Source: Actinocatenispora thailandica | GTDB lineage: Bacteria; Actinomycetota; Actinomycetes; Mycobacteriales; Micromonosporaceae | Assembly (NCBI RefSeq): GCF_016865425.1 | Contig: NZ_AP023355.1 | Span: 1,176,198 to 1,240,197 of the forward strand | Direction of reading: 5' to 3' | Length of the DNA stretch: 64,000 nucleotides | In this document: in pieces, positions 16,868-27,200 of the stretch | Layout of the letters: each line of letters opens with the position of its first letter | How positions within the stretch are numbered: position 1 is the stretch's first letter | Program-made: the position numbers and the translations under genes | The notes under the pieces: generated by a model | What the model was told of the DNA's origin: nothing | The model's database searches: none | Seen by the model: the letters and a program-made list of their open reading frames with translations, nothing else

Positions 16868-17449
16868 ATGGGGACGAAGACGGAACCGGGAGGCCGCAGG
16901 CCACCCCGGGAACGGCTGCTCGCGGCGGCGAACGAGCTGTTCTACGCCGAGGGCGTGCACACCGTCGGCATCGACCGGATCATCGAGCGGGCCGGCGTCG
17001 CCAAGGCCTCGCTGTACAGCACGTTCGGCAGCAAGGACGAGCTGGTCCGGTCGTACCTGGCGGGCCGGCACGCGCGCATCGCCGACCGCGTCGCCGCGGC
17101 CATGGCCCGGTCCGACAACCCCCGTGAGCAGATCCTCGCCATCTTCGACTCGCAGACCGAGACCTGCGCCGCCCCGGGCTTCAACGGCTGCCCGTTCGTG
17201 GCGGCGAGCGCCGAGTCGCCGCGCGGCGGCGTGGTCGAGGAGGAGACCGACCGGTACCGGGCGTGGCTGCGCGGCGTCTTCGCCGACCTGGCGGCGAAGG
17301 CCGGCGTGACCGACCCGACGGCGGTGGCGCACCAGCTGCACATGATCTACGACGGGACGAGCGTGTCGGCCCGGATGGACCACGACCCCGCCGCCGTGTC
17401 GCGCACCGCCCGGGCCGCCGCCGCGGCCCTGCTCGACGCCGCCACCTGA
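16868..17449 (+). CDS. TetR family transcriptional regulator
   Basis: A 193-aa regulator with a TetR helix-turn-helix in residues 13-60 (ERLLAAANELFYAEGVHTVG, then VAKASLYSTFGSKDEL). The ligand domain has the C-A-A-P-G-F-N-G-C-P-F stretch, common in one actinomycete TetR subgroup, with two cysteines that could be redox- or electrophile-sensitive. It is the third gene after MFS and DUF427, and probably binds the AGACAGACCTGTCT pair at 15008-15052. It converges with the NhaA fusion gene only 4 nt away. Confidence 0.93.
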   Translation: MGTKTEPGGRRPPRERLLAAANELFYAEGVHTVGIDRIIERAGVAKASLYSTFGSKDELVRSYLAGRHARIADRVAAAMARSDNPREQILAIFDSQTETCAAPGFNGCPFVAASAESPRGGVVEEETDRYRAWLRGVFADLAAKAGVTDPTAVAHQLHMIYDGTSVSARMDHDPAAVSRTARAAAAALLDAAT

Positions 17450-17453
17450 CCGG

Positions 17454-19361
17454 TCAGGCCGGTTCGGCGTCCTCGCCGATGCTGCGGATCAGCGCGCGGG
17501 CCTTGGCGGTCTTCACCGCGGTCGTGAGCGACTCGATGTCGTACGCGCCGTAGTGCCGCCGCCCGTTGATGAAGAACGACGGCGTGCCGGACACGCCGGA
17601 CAGCTGGGCGGACTCGACGTCGTCGGCGACCCGGGACTGCACCCAGCGGCCGCGCAGGTCCGCGGTGAACTTCTCCACGTCGAGCCCGAGCGTCTCGGCG
17701 TACCGCAGCAGGTCGTTGGGCCGCAGCTCGTCCTGGTGGTCGAACAGCAGGTCGTGCATCGGCCAGAACGCGCCCTGCTTCGCCGCCGCCTCGCTCGCCT
17801 TGGCCGCCAGGTACGCGCGGGGGTGCACGTCGCGCAGCGGCAGGTGCCGCCAGACGTACCGGATCTCGGCGTGCCCGGCGAGCAGGTCCCGCACCACCGG
17901 TTCGGCCTGCCCGCAGTACGGGCACTCGAAGTCGCCGTACTCGACGATCGTGACCGGAGCCACCGCCGGCCCGCGAACGTGGTCCCGGTCGTCGGCGACC
18001 GGCACGGCGAGATCCACCAGCGTCTCCCCGGTACCGAGCAGCGCCCGGCTGCGGGGGAGCGGCGCGAGCCGCCCGGTCACCGCGAACACCGCCCAGGACA
18101 GCGCCGCCGCGCACAGCGCCGCGGACAGCACGCCGAGCTTCGCCTCGGCCAGCTGCTCGCCGCGGAACGCCAGCGTCGCGATCAGCAGCGACACGGTGAA
18201 GCCGATCCCTGCGATGGCACCGCCGCCGGCGATCGACGCCCAGCCGACCGGCGGCTGCAGCCGGCCCCGGCTGATCCGGTTCGCCAGCCAGCTGACCCCG
18301 AGGATGCCGACCGGTTTGCCCAGCACGTACCCGAAGAGGATGCCGAGCGTGATCGGCGAGGTGTACGCGGTGGCCAGGAACCCGCCGTTGATCGCGATCC
18401 CGGCGTTGGCCAGCGCGAACACCGGCACGATCAGGTAGCTCGTCCACGGGTGGAACAGCTGCTGCAACCGCTCGTTCGGTGACAGTGCGGCGGCCAGCCC
18501 GGCCTGGGCGGTGCGGGCCAGCTCCGGTGTCGGCTGTTCCCGGAACGAGCGGAACAGGCCGGTGGCGCGCTCCAGGTCGTCGCTCGCCGGCGGGTACGCC
18601 GCGGTCAGCAGGCCGACCGCCAGCCCGGCGACGACCGGCTCCACGTTCGCCGCCCGCAGCGCGCCCCACACCACGACCGCCAGTACGACGGTCACGAAGC
18701 CCATGATCCGGCCGGCGATGGGCAGCCGGCGCAGCACCAGCAGCACGCCGAACGTGCCGATCGCCACGAGCACCGGTACCAGCGTGACGTGGCCGCTGTA
18801 GAAGAAGGTGATGACCGCGAGCGCGACGAAGTCGTCGACCACCAGCACGGTGAGCAGGAACGCGCGAACCCGGTCCGGCAGCCGCCGGCCGACCAGCGCC
18901 AGCAGGCCGAGCGCGAACGCGGTGTCGGTCGACATCGCCGTACCCCAGCCGTGCACCGACGGCTGCCCGGCGTTGATCGCGAGGTAGATCAGCACCGGCA
19001 CGGCCATCCCGCCGAGGCCGGCGAGCAGCGGCAGGGTGATCCGCCGCCGGTCGCGCAGCTCGCCCATGTCGAACTCGCGCCGCGCCTCCAACCCCACCAC
19101 GAAGAAGAACAGCGCCATCAGGCCGCCGTTGATCCACTCCCGCACGTTCTGGGTGATCCCCACGTCGCCGAACCGCACGGCGAGCTCGGTACCGAAGAAC
19201 CGCTCGTACCCGGCGCCGTCGAGGTTGGCCCAGACCAGTGCCGCCACCGCGGCGATCACCAGCACGGTGGCGCTGCCGGACTCGGTCTGCAGGAAACTGC
19301 GCAGCGCGGTCTCCCGGTTCACCCCGGCGCTGCGCGCCGACCAGCGGCCCGACTCGGTCAT
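17454..19361 (-). CDS. nhaA: Na+/H+ antiporter NhaA fused to a DsbA-like thioredoxin domain
   Basis: A 635-aa fusion. Residues up to about 445 are a complete NhaA antiporter, including the VVDDF pair equivalent to the ion-binding aspartates and the [12 protein letters not shown] region. From about 470 onward there is a thioredoxin-fold DsbA-like domain with the active-site motif C480-P-Y-C483 (YGDFECPYC) and the cis-Pro segment [13 protein letters not shown]. The antiporter exchanges sodium for protons; the role of the attached oxidoreductase domain is unknown, and the domain pairing is known in actinobacteria. I start at the ATG encoding MTESGRW rather than an ATG 39 nt upstream that adds a charged leader. 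Confidence 0.94.
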   Translation of the reverse strand: MTESGRWSARSAGVNRETALRSFLQTESGSATVLVIAAVAALVWANLDGAGYERFFGTELAVRFGDVGITQNVREWINGGLMALFFFVVGLEARREFDMGELRDRRRITLPLLAGLGGMAVPVLIYLAINAGQPSVHGWGTAMSTDTAFALGLLALVGRRLPDRVRAFLLTVLVVDDFVALAVITFFYSGHVTLVPVLVAIGTFGVLLVLRRLPIAGRIMGFVTVVLAVVVWGALRAANVEPVVAGLAVGLLTAAYPPASDDLERATGLFRSFREQPTPELARTAQAGLAAALSPNERLQQLFHPWTSYLIVPVFALANAGIAINGGFLATAYTSPITLGILFGYVLGKPVGILGVSWLANRISRGRLQPPVGWASIAGGGAIAGIGFTVSLLIATLAFRGEQLAEAKLGVLSAALCAAALSWAVFAVTGRLAPLPRSRALLGTGETLVDLAVPVADDRDHVRGPAVAPVTIVEYGDFECPYCGQAEPVVRDLLAGHAEIRYVWRHLPLRDVHPRAYLAAKASEAAAKQGAFWPMHDLLFDHQDELRPNDLLRYAETLGLDVEKFTADLRGRWVQSRVADDVESAQLSGVSGTPSFFINGRRHYGAYDIESLTTAVKTAKARALIRSIGEDAEPA

Positions 19362-19513
19362 CGACCGTTTCCGTTCCCGTTCACGCCCCCAGCCTGCCAA
19401 CTGGCACCGGCTCCGTGGGCCCGATCACCACCGAACCTTCGCCCAGATCACAGCCTCGTGGGCGTCGACCGCTACCGCTGTCCTGTTACCATCGCCCGCA
19501 CTGGCTTCGTCGC

Positions 19514-20092
19514 TCACTCGGTTGCCGAGAACGTCTGTTGCCACCGCAACGTGTCACCGCGCAGCGCCTCGTCGGCCAGGCGCCGCGCAGAGTCGGTCTC
19601 GAGCGCATTCAGCGAGGAATCGATCCATGGCTGCACGTTCTGGTAGCCGGCCTCCCGACACTCCACGGCCTGGACGAGGCACTCCAGTTTGTCCGCATCC
19701 CGGGCCACGATCGCTTCGATGGTCCGGCGTGCCTCGTACTCGTCGACCGCGGACTGGATCATGGCGCGTACCGGCTCCGGCGCGGCGGCGACCTGGTCGG
19801 CGGTGATCTTCTCGTTCGGTGTCGCATCGAGGTACCGGCGGCCAATGTGCGGGATGTCGGTCACCCGCGTCTCTTGCGAGTCGTGCAGCAGCCCCATGAG
19901 TGCGACGCGGGAGGCATCGGCACCCTCCATCGCCGCCAGCACCGCGCCGATGATCCCGACCCGGAACGAGTGCTCGGCGACGGTCTCCGGGTTCTTCTCG
20001 CCGACGAACCACCACCCGGTGCGCGCGGCACGCTTGAGGACGCCGGCCTCGAAAATGAAGCTCATCGCACCGGCCGCATCCGCGTCATCCAT
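19514..20092 (-). CDS. HD domain-containing protein (YfbR-like nucleotidase)
   Basis: A 192-aa HD-domain hydrolase. The metal motif is seen as AEHSFRV, then LLHDSQET (the HD pair) and RDADKLE further on, the order of the YfbR/HDDC2 family of 5'-deoxynucleotidases. Start taken at the ATG (MDDADAAG) behind GGAAGGAG; the frame is open upstream without conserved sequence. Base composition is lower in GC than the flanking NhaA gene, as for the RiPP cluster that follows. It precedes no clear partner on its strand other than the XRE gene upstream, 59 nt away. Confidence 0.85.
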   Translation of the reverse strand: MDDADAAGAMSFIFEAGVLKRAARTGWWFVGEKNPETVAEHSFRVGIIGAVLAAMEGADASRVALMGLLHDSQETRVTDIPHIGRRYLDATPNEKITADQVAAAPEPVRAMIQSAVDEYEARRTIEAIVARDADKLECLVQAVECREAGYQNVQPWIDSSLNALETDSARRLADEALRGDTLRWQQTFSATE

Positions 20093-20151
20093 CGACGGGC
20101 TCCTTCCGTTCGTGGCCAATCCCTGCACCCGCAGACCGTAGAGTACGGCGG

Positions 20152-21205
20152 TCAGCTCCCCCGGGCCCGGGCGGACAACTCCGCGGTATCCATGAGGCGT
20201 TGGCTGCGGGTAACCAGGAGCGATGCCGTCTCGGGCTCGGCAACTGCAACCCCTGGCCGGGCCTGCAAGAGTGCCCACAAGGTGTGCACGTTCAGATCGA
20301 TGAATGCATGGTCGGCATCGAGCCGGTCAACGATGTGACGCAGTAGCACCGCCCCACGCCACCGTAGTGAGGAGTCGGCCATGTACGAGTCATCGGGCTG
20401 TTGCTGGTCGATCTCGCCGACCCAGAAGGCCCAGTAGTTCAATCCAGCCAACTCCGATCGATCGTCGCCGTGAGCATGAGTGATGAAGTCGCGAAGTGGC
20501 TGGCGGTCGCCTTGCCGGGCCAGCGATGTGGCGACAGATCGCGCATCGACCCAGCGCGGCGTCCATGGCTCCGCGCGGTGGAAGTGCGGGAAGGCTCGGG
20601 GTGGAGAGAGCCAGCTGGCTGACGCCCCGGTGCGGTCGAGGCTGCCGAGATAACACGCCTGTCGATGCAGCAGGATCACGTCATCGTCCGAAGCAGCGCG
20701 ATCGGCGAGCATCCGAAGGTTCTCGAAGAACTGCCGACGGTCGGAGGCATCGAGCGCGGGTCCGGCAGCGCCCGGCCCACGACGCTCGGTGCGCGGGAGA
20801 TTCGCGTGCTGGACGATGCGCGGCTCGGCTCCCGACACCGCCCAGCTGATCAGATCGGTTACTGCGTGGTTCAGCACCGACCAGCCAAGGGGGTTGGTCG
20901 CAAGTGGTGGTGACGGGGCTCGCATCGAGGATCTGGGCAATCAACAGATCGGCTTCGGCCGATCGGTCCAACGCCTGCAAGAGGATCCGGTGGCCACCGA
21001 GTCGCGCCAGTCGTTGCCGGATGGTGAGAGCGTGACCGTGTGGTACGGCGGTGAACGATCGGCGACCGGACTCCCAGCCCTGAATAGTGCCGCGATCCAC
21101 GCCGAGGTGCTCGGCGAGCTGCTCTTGGCTGGCGGGGATGGATTCGCGGATCAACTTCATCAGATAACCGGTGACCACCCCGCGCCGTGGTCTTGCTGCT
21201 GGCAT
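20152..21205 (-). pseudogene. XRE-family regulator, frameshifted
   Basis: Two frames together make one protein of about 350 aa of a known actinomycete XRE family. The first holds the helix-turn-helix (SQEQLAEHLGVDRGTIQGWE) and the linker up to ILDA; the second continues with PLGWSVLNHAVTDLISWAV, LLHRQACYLG, NYWAFWVGEI and FIDLNVHTLWALLQARP, then ends SARARGS. The switch fits a run of five C (minus strand, near 20889-20893) where four would restore the frame, so one base is extra. It is divergent from the RiPP genes and may control them. Sequencing error and true inactivation are both possible. An alternative start lies at 21160. Confidence 0.75.
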
Positions 21206-21378
21206 GTCACACCTCTGGACGTACCGACGGTCAGCGTTCCGGCGGTCAGCGGGACTGCGCGAGCCAGTCGAAGTCCTGTTATTCGTACCCACAGTGAGTC
21301 GTCGACGAATCGTTCTGATCGTAGCGTGGACGTCACACAGGGTTCGAGCTCGGCAGACGGAACGAACTGGATGGGGAC

Positions 21379-21636
21379 TTGGCGCGGCGCCTCGCGGACG
21401 AGTTGGGTATCTCGAAACATGCGGTATTCGCCCTCGCCGGCAACCTGGTCGACCGGCACGGCTACGACCAGATCGTCGTCGATTCGCGGACCTCGGAGAT
21501 TACTTGCGAGGCAGAGCGAGCCATCCGCGCTTACACCCGCGGATTGATCAACACCATCGTGATCCACGACAGCACTGGCCTCGGCCCGATCGAACTGGAA
21601 GGCGACCGCCATGCCAAGAGCAACCAGCTCCCGTGA
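21379..21636 (+). CDS. Small hypothetical protein upstream of the RiPP precursor
   Basis: An 85-aa frame read from a TTG at 21379, starting LARRLADELGISKHAVFALA and including IELEGDRHAK near the end. Its residue pattern (helix with LADELGIS, then short strands) looks like real protein, but no ATG or GTG start exists between the upstream in-frame stop (21322) and the conserved-looking part, so the N-terminus is uncertain or the gene is truncated. Its end overlaps the precursor start by 26 nt, which suggests co-translation with the RiPP genes. I do not recognise the family. Confidence 0.45.
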   Translation: MARRLADELGISKHAVFALAGNLVDRHGYDQIVVDSRTSEITCEAERAIRAYTRGLINTIVIHDSTGLGPIELEGDRHAKSNQLP

Positions 21637-21934
21637 TTCGTTGACCACCGTCACCGACCATTTCCCGCTTGGACGCTCCTTCACCGAGACACCGGATTCC
21701 GCCCTGGCGGACAGCCGTCCGTTCGGCATCACGCTGGCGATCTCGCCCAGCCACACCGACGACATCGACCTGACCCGCGTGTCGTACGACTCGGAGCGGC
21801 AGATAGGCGTCGTGCTCGAGGCGGACGGCAGGCTGACCGAGCTGGCAAAGCACTCCACCGGTTGGACCAACACCGACACCGCCAGCAGCGACAAGGCGCC
21901 TGGCGACGCCGACCGCGACGCCACGGAGGACTGA
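21611..21934 (+). CDS. tgmA: ATP-grasp-modified RiPP precursor (graspetide TgmA-like)
   Basis: The 107-aa precursor has the leader mark of this family, R-P-F-G-I-T-L-A at residues 36-43, which the cognate ATP-grasp enzyme recognises. The C-terminal core (about 81-107) is rich in Ser/Thr (S82, T83, T86, T88, T90, S92, S93) and acidic residues (D89, D94, D99, D101, D103, E106, D107), the donors and acceptors for ester (or amide) side-chain cross-links. The ligase gene begins 3 nt after its stop. By family the product is a macrocyclic graspetide, further modified by the methyltransferase. Product structure cannot be predicted from sequence alone. Confidence 0.88.
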   Translation: MPRATSSRDSLTTVTDHFPLGRSFTETPDSALADSRPFGITLAISPSHTDDIDLTRVSYDSERQIGVVLEADGRLTELAKHSTGWTNTDTASSDKAPGDADRDATED

Positions 21935-21937
21935 GCG

Positions 21938-22906
21938 ATGCCCACTTCCGGATCGACCGTGCTGGTGCTGACGCATTGGTTCGACCCGACCGCCGACATG
22001 GTGATCGAGCAGCTGAACCGGCGTCGAGTGCCGGTCTACCGCGTCGATCCGGGCGACCTGCCCAGCCGTCTGACCGTTACTGGCGAGCTCGGGCCAGAAG
22101 GTTTCACTGCCTTCCTGCAACTCCCGGAGCGCTCGCTCAGCCTGGCCGACGTCAGCTGTGCCTGGTATCGACGCCCCACCGCGTTTCACTTCCCGCGAGG
22201 GCTCACGGATGGTGATCGCCGATGGGCAGCGGCCGAGGCGCGCGCCGCACTCGGTGGGCTCATACAGCTCGTGCCGAACTGGCTTAACCATCCGGCGGCC
22301 ATCGGCCGTGCCGAGTACAAGCCGATCCAACTGGACGCCGCTCGTCGACTGGGCCTCAACGTACCGGCGACCATGATCACCAACGATCCCGAGCACGCAG
22401 CCGGGTTCGTCACCGAGCTGGGCGGCAGCGTCATGTACAAGCCGCTCTCCGCGCCGCTCGCCACGAGTCCAGGCGGCGACCCCGTCATGCTTTACACGAC
22501 GCCGGTCACCACAGCACAGGCGTCCAGCGCTGGCGTCAGTTTGACGATGCACTTGTTTCAACAACGCATCCCGAAGGATCACGAGCTGCGCGTCGCATAC
22601 GTCGACGGCACGTGCTACACCGCCCGCATCGACACCGGCTCGCGCCGCGCGGCCGAGGACTGGCGCGCGGACCACGAGCACGTCAGCTACCGGGTGGATG
22701 ACCTGCCCAACGACGTGACCCGGATGCTGGGCGACCTGATCCAGGCTCTGGGTCTCCGCTACGCGGCCGTGGACATGATCGTTGACCCGACCGGCTGTCA
22801 TTGGCTGTTGGAAGTCAATCCCAATGGTCAGTTCGGCTTCATCGAGAACGCCACCGGCCTGGACATCGCCGCCGCGATCGCGGATGCCCTGACCATCCCC
22901 GCCTGA
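21938..22906 (+). CDS. tgmB: ATP-grasp ribosomal peptide maturase (TgmB-like)
   Basis: A 322-aa ATP-grasp ligase of the SAV_5884/MvdD-like type. It opens with VLVLTHWFDPTADMVI, contains the lysine strand MYKPL after the N-terminal domain, and ends with the metal-binding LEVNPNGQFGFIE (E292-V-N-P-N-G). It activates acidic side chains of the precursor core with ATP and joins them to Ser/Thr or Lys to form the rings. A GGAGG precedes the ATG. It sits between precursor and methyltransferase genes, all on the plus strand with gaps of 3 and 18 nt. Confidence 0.95.
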   Translation: MPTSGSTVLVLTHWFDPTADMVIEQLNRRRVPVYRVDPGDLPSRLTVTGELGPEGFTAFLQLPERSLSLADVSCAWYRRPTAFHFPRGLTDGDRRWAAAEARAALGGLIQLVPNWLNHPAAIGRAEYKPIQLDAARRLGLNVPATMITNDPEHAAGFVTELGGSVMYKPLSAPLATSPGGDPVMLYTTPVTTAQASSAGVSLTMHLFQQRIPKDHELRVAYVDGTCYTARIDTGSRRAAEDWRADHEHVSYRVDDLPNDVTRMLGDLIQALGLRYAAVDMIVDPTGCHWLLEVNPNGQFGFIENATGLDIAAAIADALTIPA

Positions 22907-22924
22907 CCGGAAGAGTGAAACATC

Positions 22925-24124
22925 GTGGCCACCATCAGCCAGGACGACACCGGACGCTACCGAAGGCGCATGGTTGGTGAGCTTCGGCGCGGAGGTTGGC
23001 TTCGTAGCCCGGCGTGGATCGACGCGTTCCAGGCGGTACCCCGGCATGCCTTCGTGCCGCGGTTCTTCATCCCAACCGATACCGGCCACTGGGCTGCGGT
23101 CTGCGCACAGGACCGCGGTTGGGCCGAGCGGGCATACACGCTGGGCAGCCTCGTCACCCAGCTCGGCGGCGACGAGTCGTACTGGGGCCGCGCGCGTGAC
23201 GCCCCACTGCGTGGTACGCCGACTTCATCGTCGTCCGACCCTCGGCTGATGGCGACCATGCTGGAAGCGCTCGATGTGCGCGACGGTCACACGGTGTTGG
23301 AGATCGGTACCGGTGCCGGGTACAACGCCGGGCTTATCAGCCACCGGATCGGCAGTCGGAACGTCACCAGCGTCGAGGTGGACGCGGGGCTGGCCCGCAC
23401 GGCGCGTCAGCGGCTCGCTGAGTGCGGATACCACCCGACCATCGTGACCAGCGACGGCACGAACGGTGTCCCGGAGGCATCGCCCTACGACCGGATCATC
23501 GCGACCGTCGCTGCCCCCACCGTTCCTGCCGCCTGGGTTGAGCAGACAAGGATCGGTGGGCTCATCCTGCTCAACCCGTACACCGAGTTGGGCAGCGGGC
23601 CACTGGTGCTGCTGACCGTCACGGACCGAGGCAGGGCCGAGGGGCGCTTCCTACCCTCCTATGGCGCCTTCATGCCCTTCCGCGCCCACCAGCCGGCCAG
23701 ATCCGATCAGGAACGTCTCAGCGACGCGCTGCGCAGTGCAGACGGCCGACGAACCGCGACGGAGGTTCCGGTTGACGTGCTCCATCAGATTGATGCCGGA
23801 ATGCTGATCGGTCTGCTGGTACCGCACGTCGCCTGGATCGGCTTTACCCCAGAGGGCGGTCGGTCGCAGCTCTGGTTGCTCGGTGACGATGGATCCTGGG
23901 CTGTGCGGGACGACGATGGGGTCGAACAACGTGGCGAACGGCGGATCTGGGACGAGATTGCCGCTGCGTACGGACTCTGGCAGCAGCTCGGAAGTCCCGG
24001 CCGGGAAAGATTCGGACTGACTGTAACGGTCGACGGGAAGCAGACGATCTGGCTCGACGGCCCGGACCGCACGGTGGCGCCATTGGCGCTCGACTCCCGG
24101 TTCGGGACGTGCGGCGGGGGTTGA
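22925..24124 (+). CDS. tgmC: PIMT-like methyltransferase of the ATP-grasp RiPP system (TgmC-like)
   Basis: A 399-aa SAM-dependent methyltransferase related to protein-L-isoaspartate O-methyltransferase. The PIMT opening VPRHAFVPRFF is at about residues 38-48, and SAM motif I is VLEIGTGAGY (124-133). The extra C-terminal region is typical of the RiPP-linked subfamily. In characterised relatives such as the fuscimiditide system, the enzyme methylates an Asp of the cross-linked peptide, which then cyclises to an aspartimide; the same chemistry is inferred here. GTG start at 22925 behind GGAAGAG. It ends the cluster. Confidence 0.92.
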   Translation: MATISQDDTGRYRRRMVGELRRGGWLRSPAWIDAFQAVPRHAFVPRFFIPTDTGHWAAVCAQDRGWAERAYTLGSLVTQLGGDESYWGRARDAPLRGTPTSSSSDPRLMATMLEALDVRDGHTVLEIGTGAGYNAGLISHRIGSRNVTSVEVDAGLARTARQRLAECGYHPTIVTSDGTNGVPEASPYDRIIATVAAPTVPAAWVEQTRIGGLILLNPYTELGSGPLVLLTVTDRGRAEGRFLPSYGAFMPFRAHQPARSDQERLSDALRSADGRRTATEVPVDVLHQIDAGMLIGLLVPHVAWIGFTPEGGRSQLWLLGDDGSWAVRDDDGVEQRGERRIWDEIAAAYGLWQQLGSPGRERFGLTVTVDGKQTIWLDGPDRTVAPLALDSRFGTCGGG

Positions 24125-24238
24125 CGGGTGGGATCGGGCGGGCCATGCTGCGGCAAGATCTTTCGTCGGATCTCTCGGACAAGTTGATAACTGTCAGTCA
24201 GGTACGCACCGCTGCGTCTCGGCCCCCAGCAGAACGAG

Positions 24239-27200
24239 GTGAGCACCTTGCCGCCCGCCCCCTCCCCGCACCGACGTCCCGACCGACGATCCCTCGCCCG
24301 CCGCCTCGGCCGTACCCTGCTCGCCGCCGTCGCCGCCCTGGCGGTCCTCGGTACGGCCGCACCGGCGCAGGCCGCACCCGCCCCGGAACGCCACCGGCAC
24401 GGCGCGTTCGACACCGGGCCGGCCGCCGCCGCGCTCCGGCGGCTGATCGGCGCCCGGGCGAACCAGGTGACGCTGCGCGCGGTGGACCGCGGTACCGGGA
24501 AGGACACGTTCGGCATCACCGCCGAGCACCGCCGGCTGGTGATCTCCGGTACCACCCCGGCGGTGCTGCTGACCGGCTTCGGTTGGTATCTCAAGTACGT
24601 CGCGCACGTGGACGTGTCGCTGGAGGGTGACAGCCTCGCCGCGCTGCCGCACCGGCTGCCGCTGCCGGCGGCGCCGATCTCGCACACCTCCTCGGTGACG
24701 CACCGGTTCGCCTTCAACGACACCAACGAGGGGTACGCCGGGCCGTACCTGTCCTGGTCGGCCTGGCAGCACCGGATCGACGTGCTCGCCCTGCGCGGCA
24801 TCAACGAGGTGCTGCTGTACGAGGGCTCCGGTGCGGTGTACCAGCAGACGTTCGAGAAGTTCGGCTACTCGGCCGACGAGATGCGGCACTGGATCCCGCA
24901 GCCGGGCCACCAGTCCTGGTGGCTGCTGCAGAACCTGTCCGGGGTCGGTGGCCCGATCTCGCAGCACCTGCTCGACCAGCGGGCCGAGCTGGGCCGGCGG
25001 ATCGCCGACCGGCTGCGCTCGCTCGGCATGACGCCGGTACTGCCGGGCTACTTCGGCACCGTGCCGGACGGGTTCGCGGATCGCAACGCGGGCGCCGAGA
25101 CGGTGCCGCAGGGCACCTGGAACAGCCTGCCGAGGCCGGACTGGCTGGACCCGACCAACGAGTGGTTCGGCCGGGTCGCGAAGACCTTCTACGCCGCGCA
25201 GACCAGGCTGCTCGGACCGTCCACGATGTACAAGATGGATCTGCTGCACGAGGGCGGCAAGGCCGGTGACGTGGACGTGCCGGCGGCGTCGAGGGCGGTG
25301 CAGCGGGCCCTGGCCGACGCGCACCCGGACGCGCTGTGGGGCATCCTCGGCTGGCAGAAGAACCCGCTGCCGGCCACCCTGCAGTCGATCGACCGGTCGA
25401 AGATGGTGGTGCTGGACGGGATCTCGGACCAGTCGAGCATCACCGACCGGGACAAGGACTTCCTCGGCACCCCGTACGCGTTCGGAACGATCTGGAACTT
25501 CGGCGGGCACACCAACCTCGGTGCCCAGTTGACCACCTGGAACCAGAAGTTCTACCAGTGGCAGGACAAGCCGGGCAGCGCGCAGGACGGCATCGCGCTG
25601 ATGCCGGAGGCCATCGACAACAACCCGGCCGCGGTCGAGTTCTTCACCGAACTGCCGTGGCGCAGCGGGCCGGTCGACCTGCACGACTGGTTCGCCCAGT
25701 ACGCCACCGCCCGGTACGGGGCGGCCGACGCGCACGCCGCCGCGGCGTGGCGCACCCTGGCCGACACCGTGTACAGCTGGCCGGCGAACGTGGACAGCCG
25801 GCACCCGACCGCGCTGTTCGACAACCAGCCCAGCCTGTCCACGACCTCCTCCCCGCTGCCGTACGACACCGCCGCGTTCGACACCGTGCTGACCAACCTG
25901 CTCGCGGTGCCGGAGTCGCTGCGCGGCACCAGCGCGTACCGGTACGACCTGGTCGACGTGGCACGGCAGGTGATCGCGAACCACAGCCGGACCGCGCTGC
26001 CGCGCATCCTCGCCGCGTACCGGACGGGCGACAAGGCCGAGTTCGACCGGCTGTCCGGCCGGTTCTGCGACCAGATCGCGCTGATGGACCGGCTGCTCGG
26101 CAGCGACCAGCACTTCCTGTTCGGCAGCTGGCAGCAGGGCGCGGAGCGGTCGGCGGCCGGGCCGGCCGAGCGGGCGGCGCTGCGCTACGACGTGCGCTCG
26201 CTGGTCACCCTGTGGGCCGACGGAACCACGCTGCAGGACTACGCGCGGCGCGAGTTCAACGGCCTGGTCGGCGACTACTACGGGCTGCGCTGGAAGACCT
26301 ACTTCGACAGCCTGGACACGGCGCTGTCGAGCGGCAAGCCGCCGGTGCCGGTCGACTGGAAGAAGGTCGCGGCCGACTGGGCGCACGCCGACACCGAGTA
26401 CCCGACCCGGCCGCACGGTGACGCCTACCAGCTGGCCAGCGAGGTGGCGGCGAGCCCGGACGGCACGCTGAGCCTGGGCAGCACGCACAACGCCGCCGAG
26501 CCCGGCGGCACCGTCTCGGTCACCGCCACGTTCAGCAACCTGAACATGCTGCGCGGCACCGGGAAGCTCGAGCTGGCCCTGTCCACACCGGACGGGTACG
26601 CGGCCAAGGAGAGCACGCCGAGCAGCACCGGCGACGTCGCCGCCGGCGGTACCTTCACCGCGACCTGGTCGGTGACGGTGCCGGCCGGCGCGACCGCCGG
26701 CGAGGTCGGTGACCTCGCGGCCACCGCACGGTGGGGTACCGACGGGCACGCGAGCGCCGCGACCAGCGTGCTGGTGTCCGGCGCGGTGTCCGGCGACTGG
26801 AAGACCGTCGACACCACCGACGCGTCGTACGCGCAGTCCGGCGACACGATCGCGATCGCCGGCGGCGGCGAGGACATCAACTCCACCGCCACCCAGTTCG
26901 CCTCGGTGTACCGGCCGGGCGCGCTGGCCGACGGCAGCGCCGCCACCACGACGGTGACCCGCGTCGACGCGCAGGCGCCGTACGCCCGGGCCGGGCTGAT
27001 CGCGAGCGCCGACCTGACCAGCCCCGGTGCCGGGTTCGCCGCGGTCGCGGTGACCCCGCAGCAGGGCTGCCTGTTCAACTGGGACCCGGACGGCGACGGG
27101 CTGCTGAACAAGGTGTCCGAGGTCGGTGGCTTCGGCGCCAGCGTGCAGGTGCGGCTCGGCCGGCACGGCGACACGTTCGTCGGTGAGTGCTCGTCGGACG

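Noticed and set aside
20152-20940. Separate downstream gene starting at 20940 (MPRSSMRAP)
   Set aside because: Its sequence is the natural continuation of the XRE regulator in the known family; a frameshift explains the break better.
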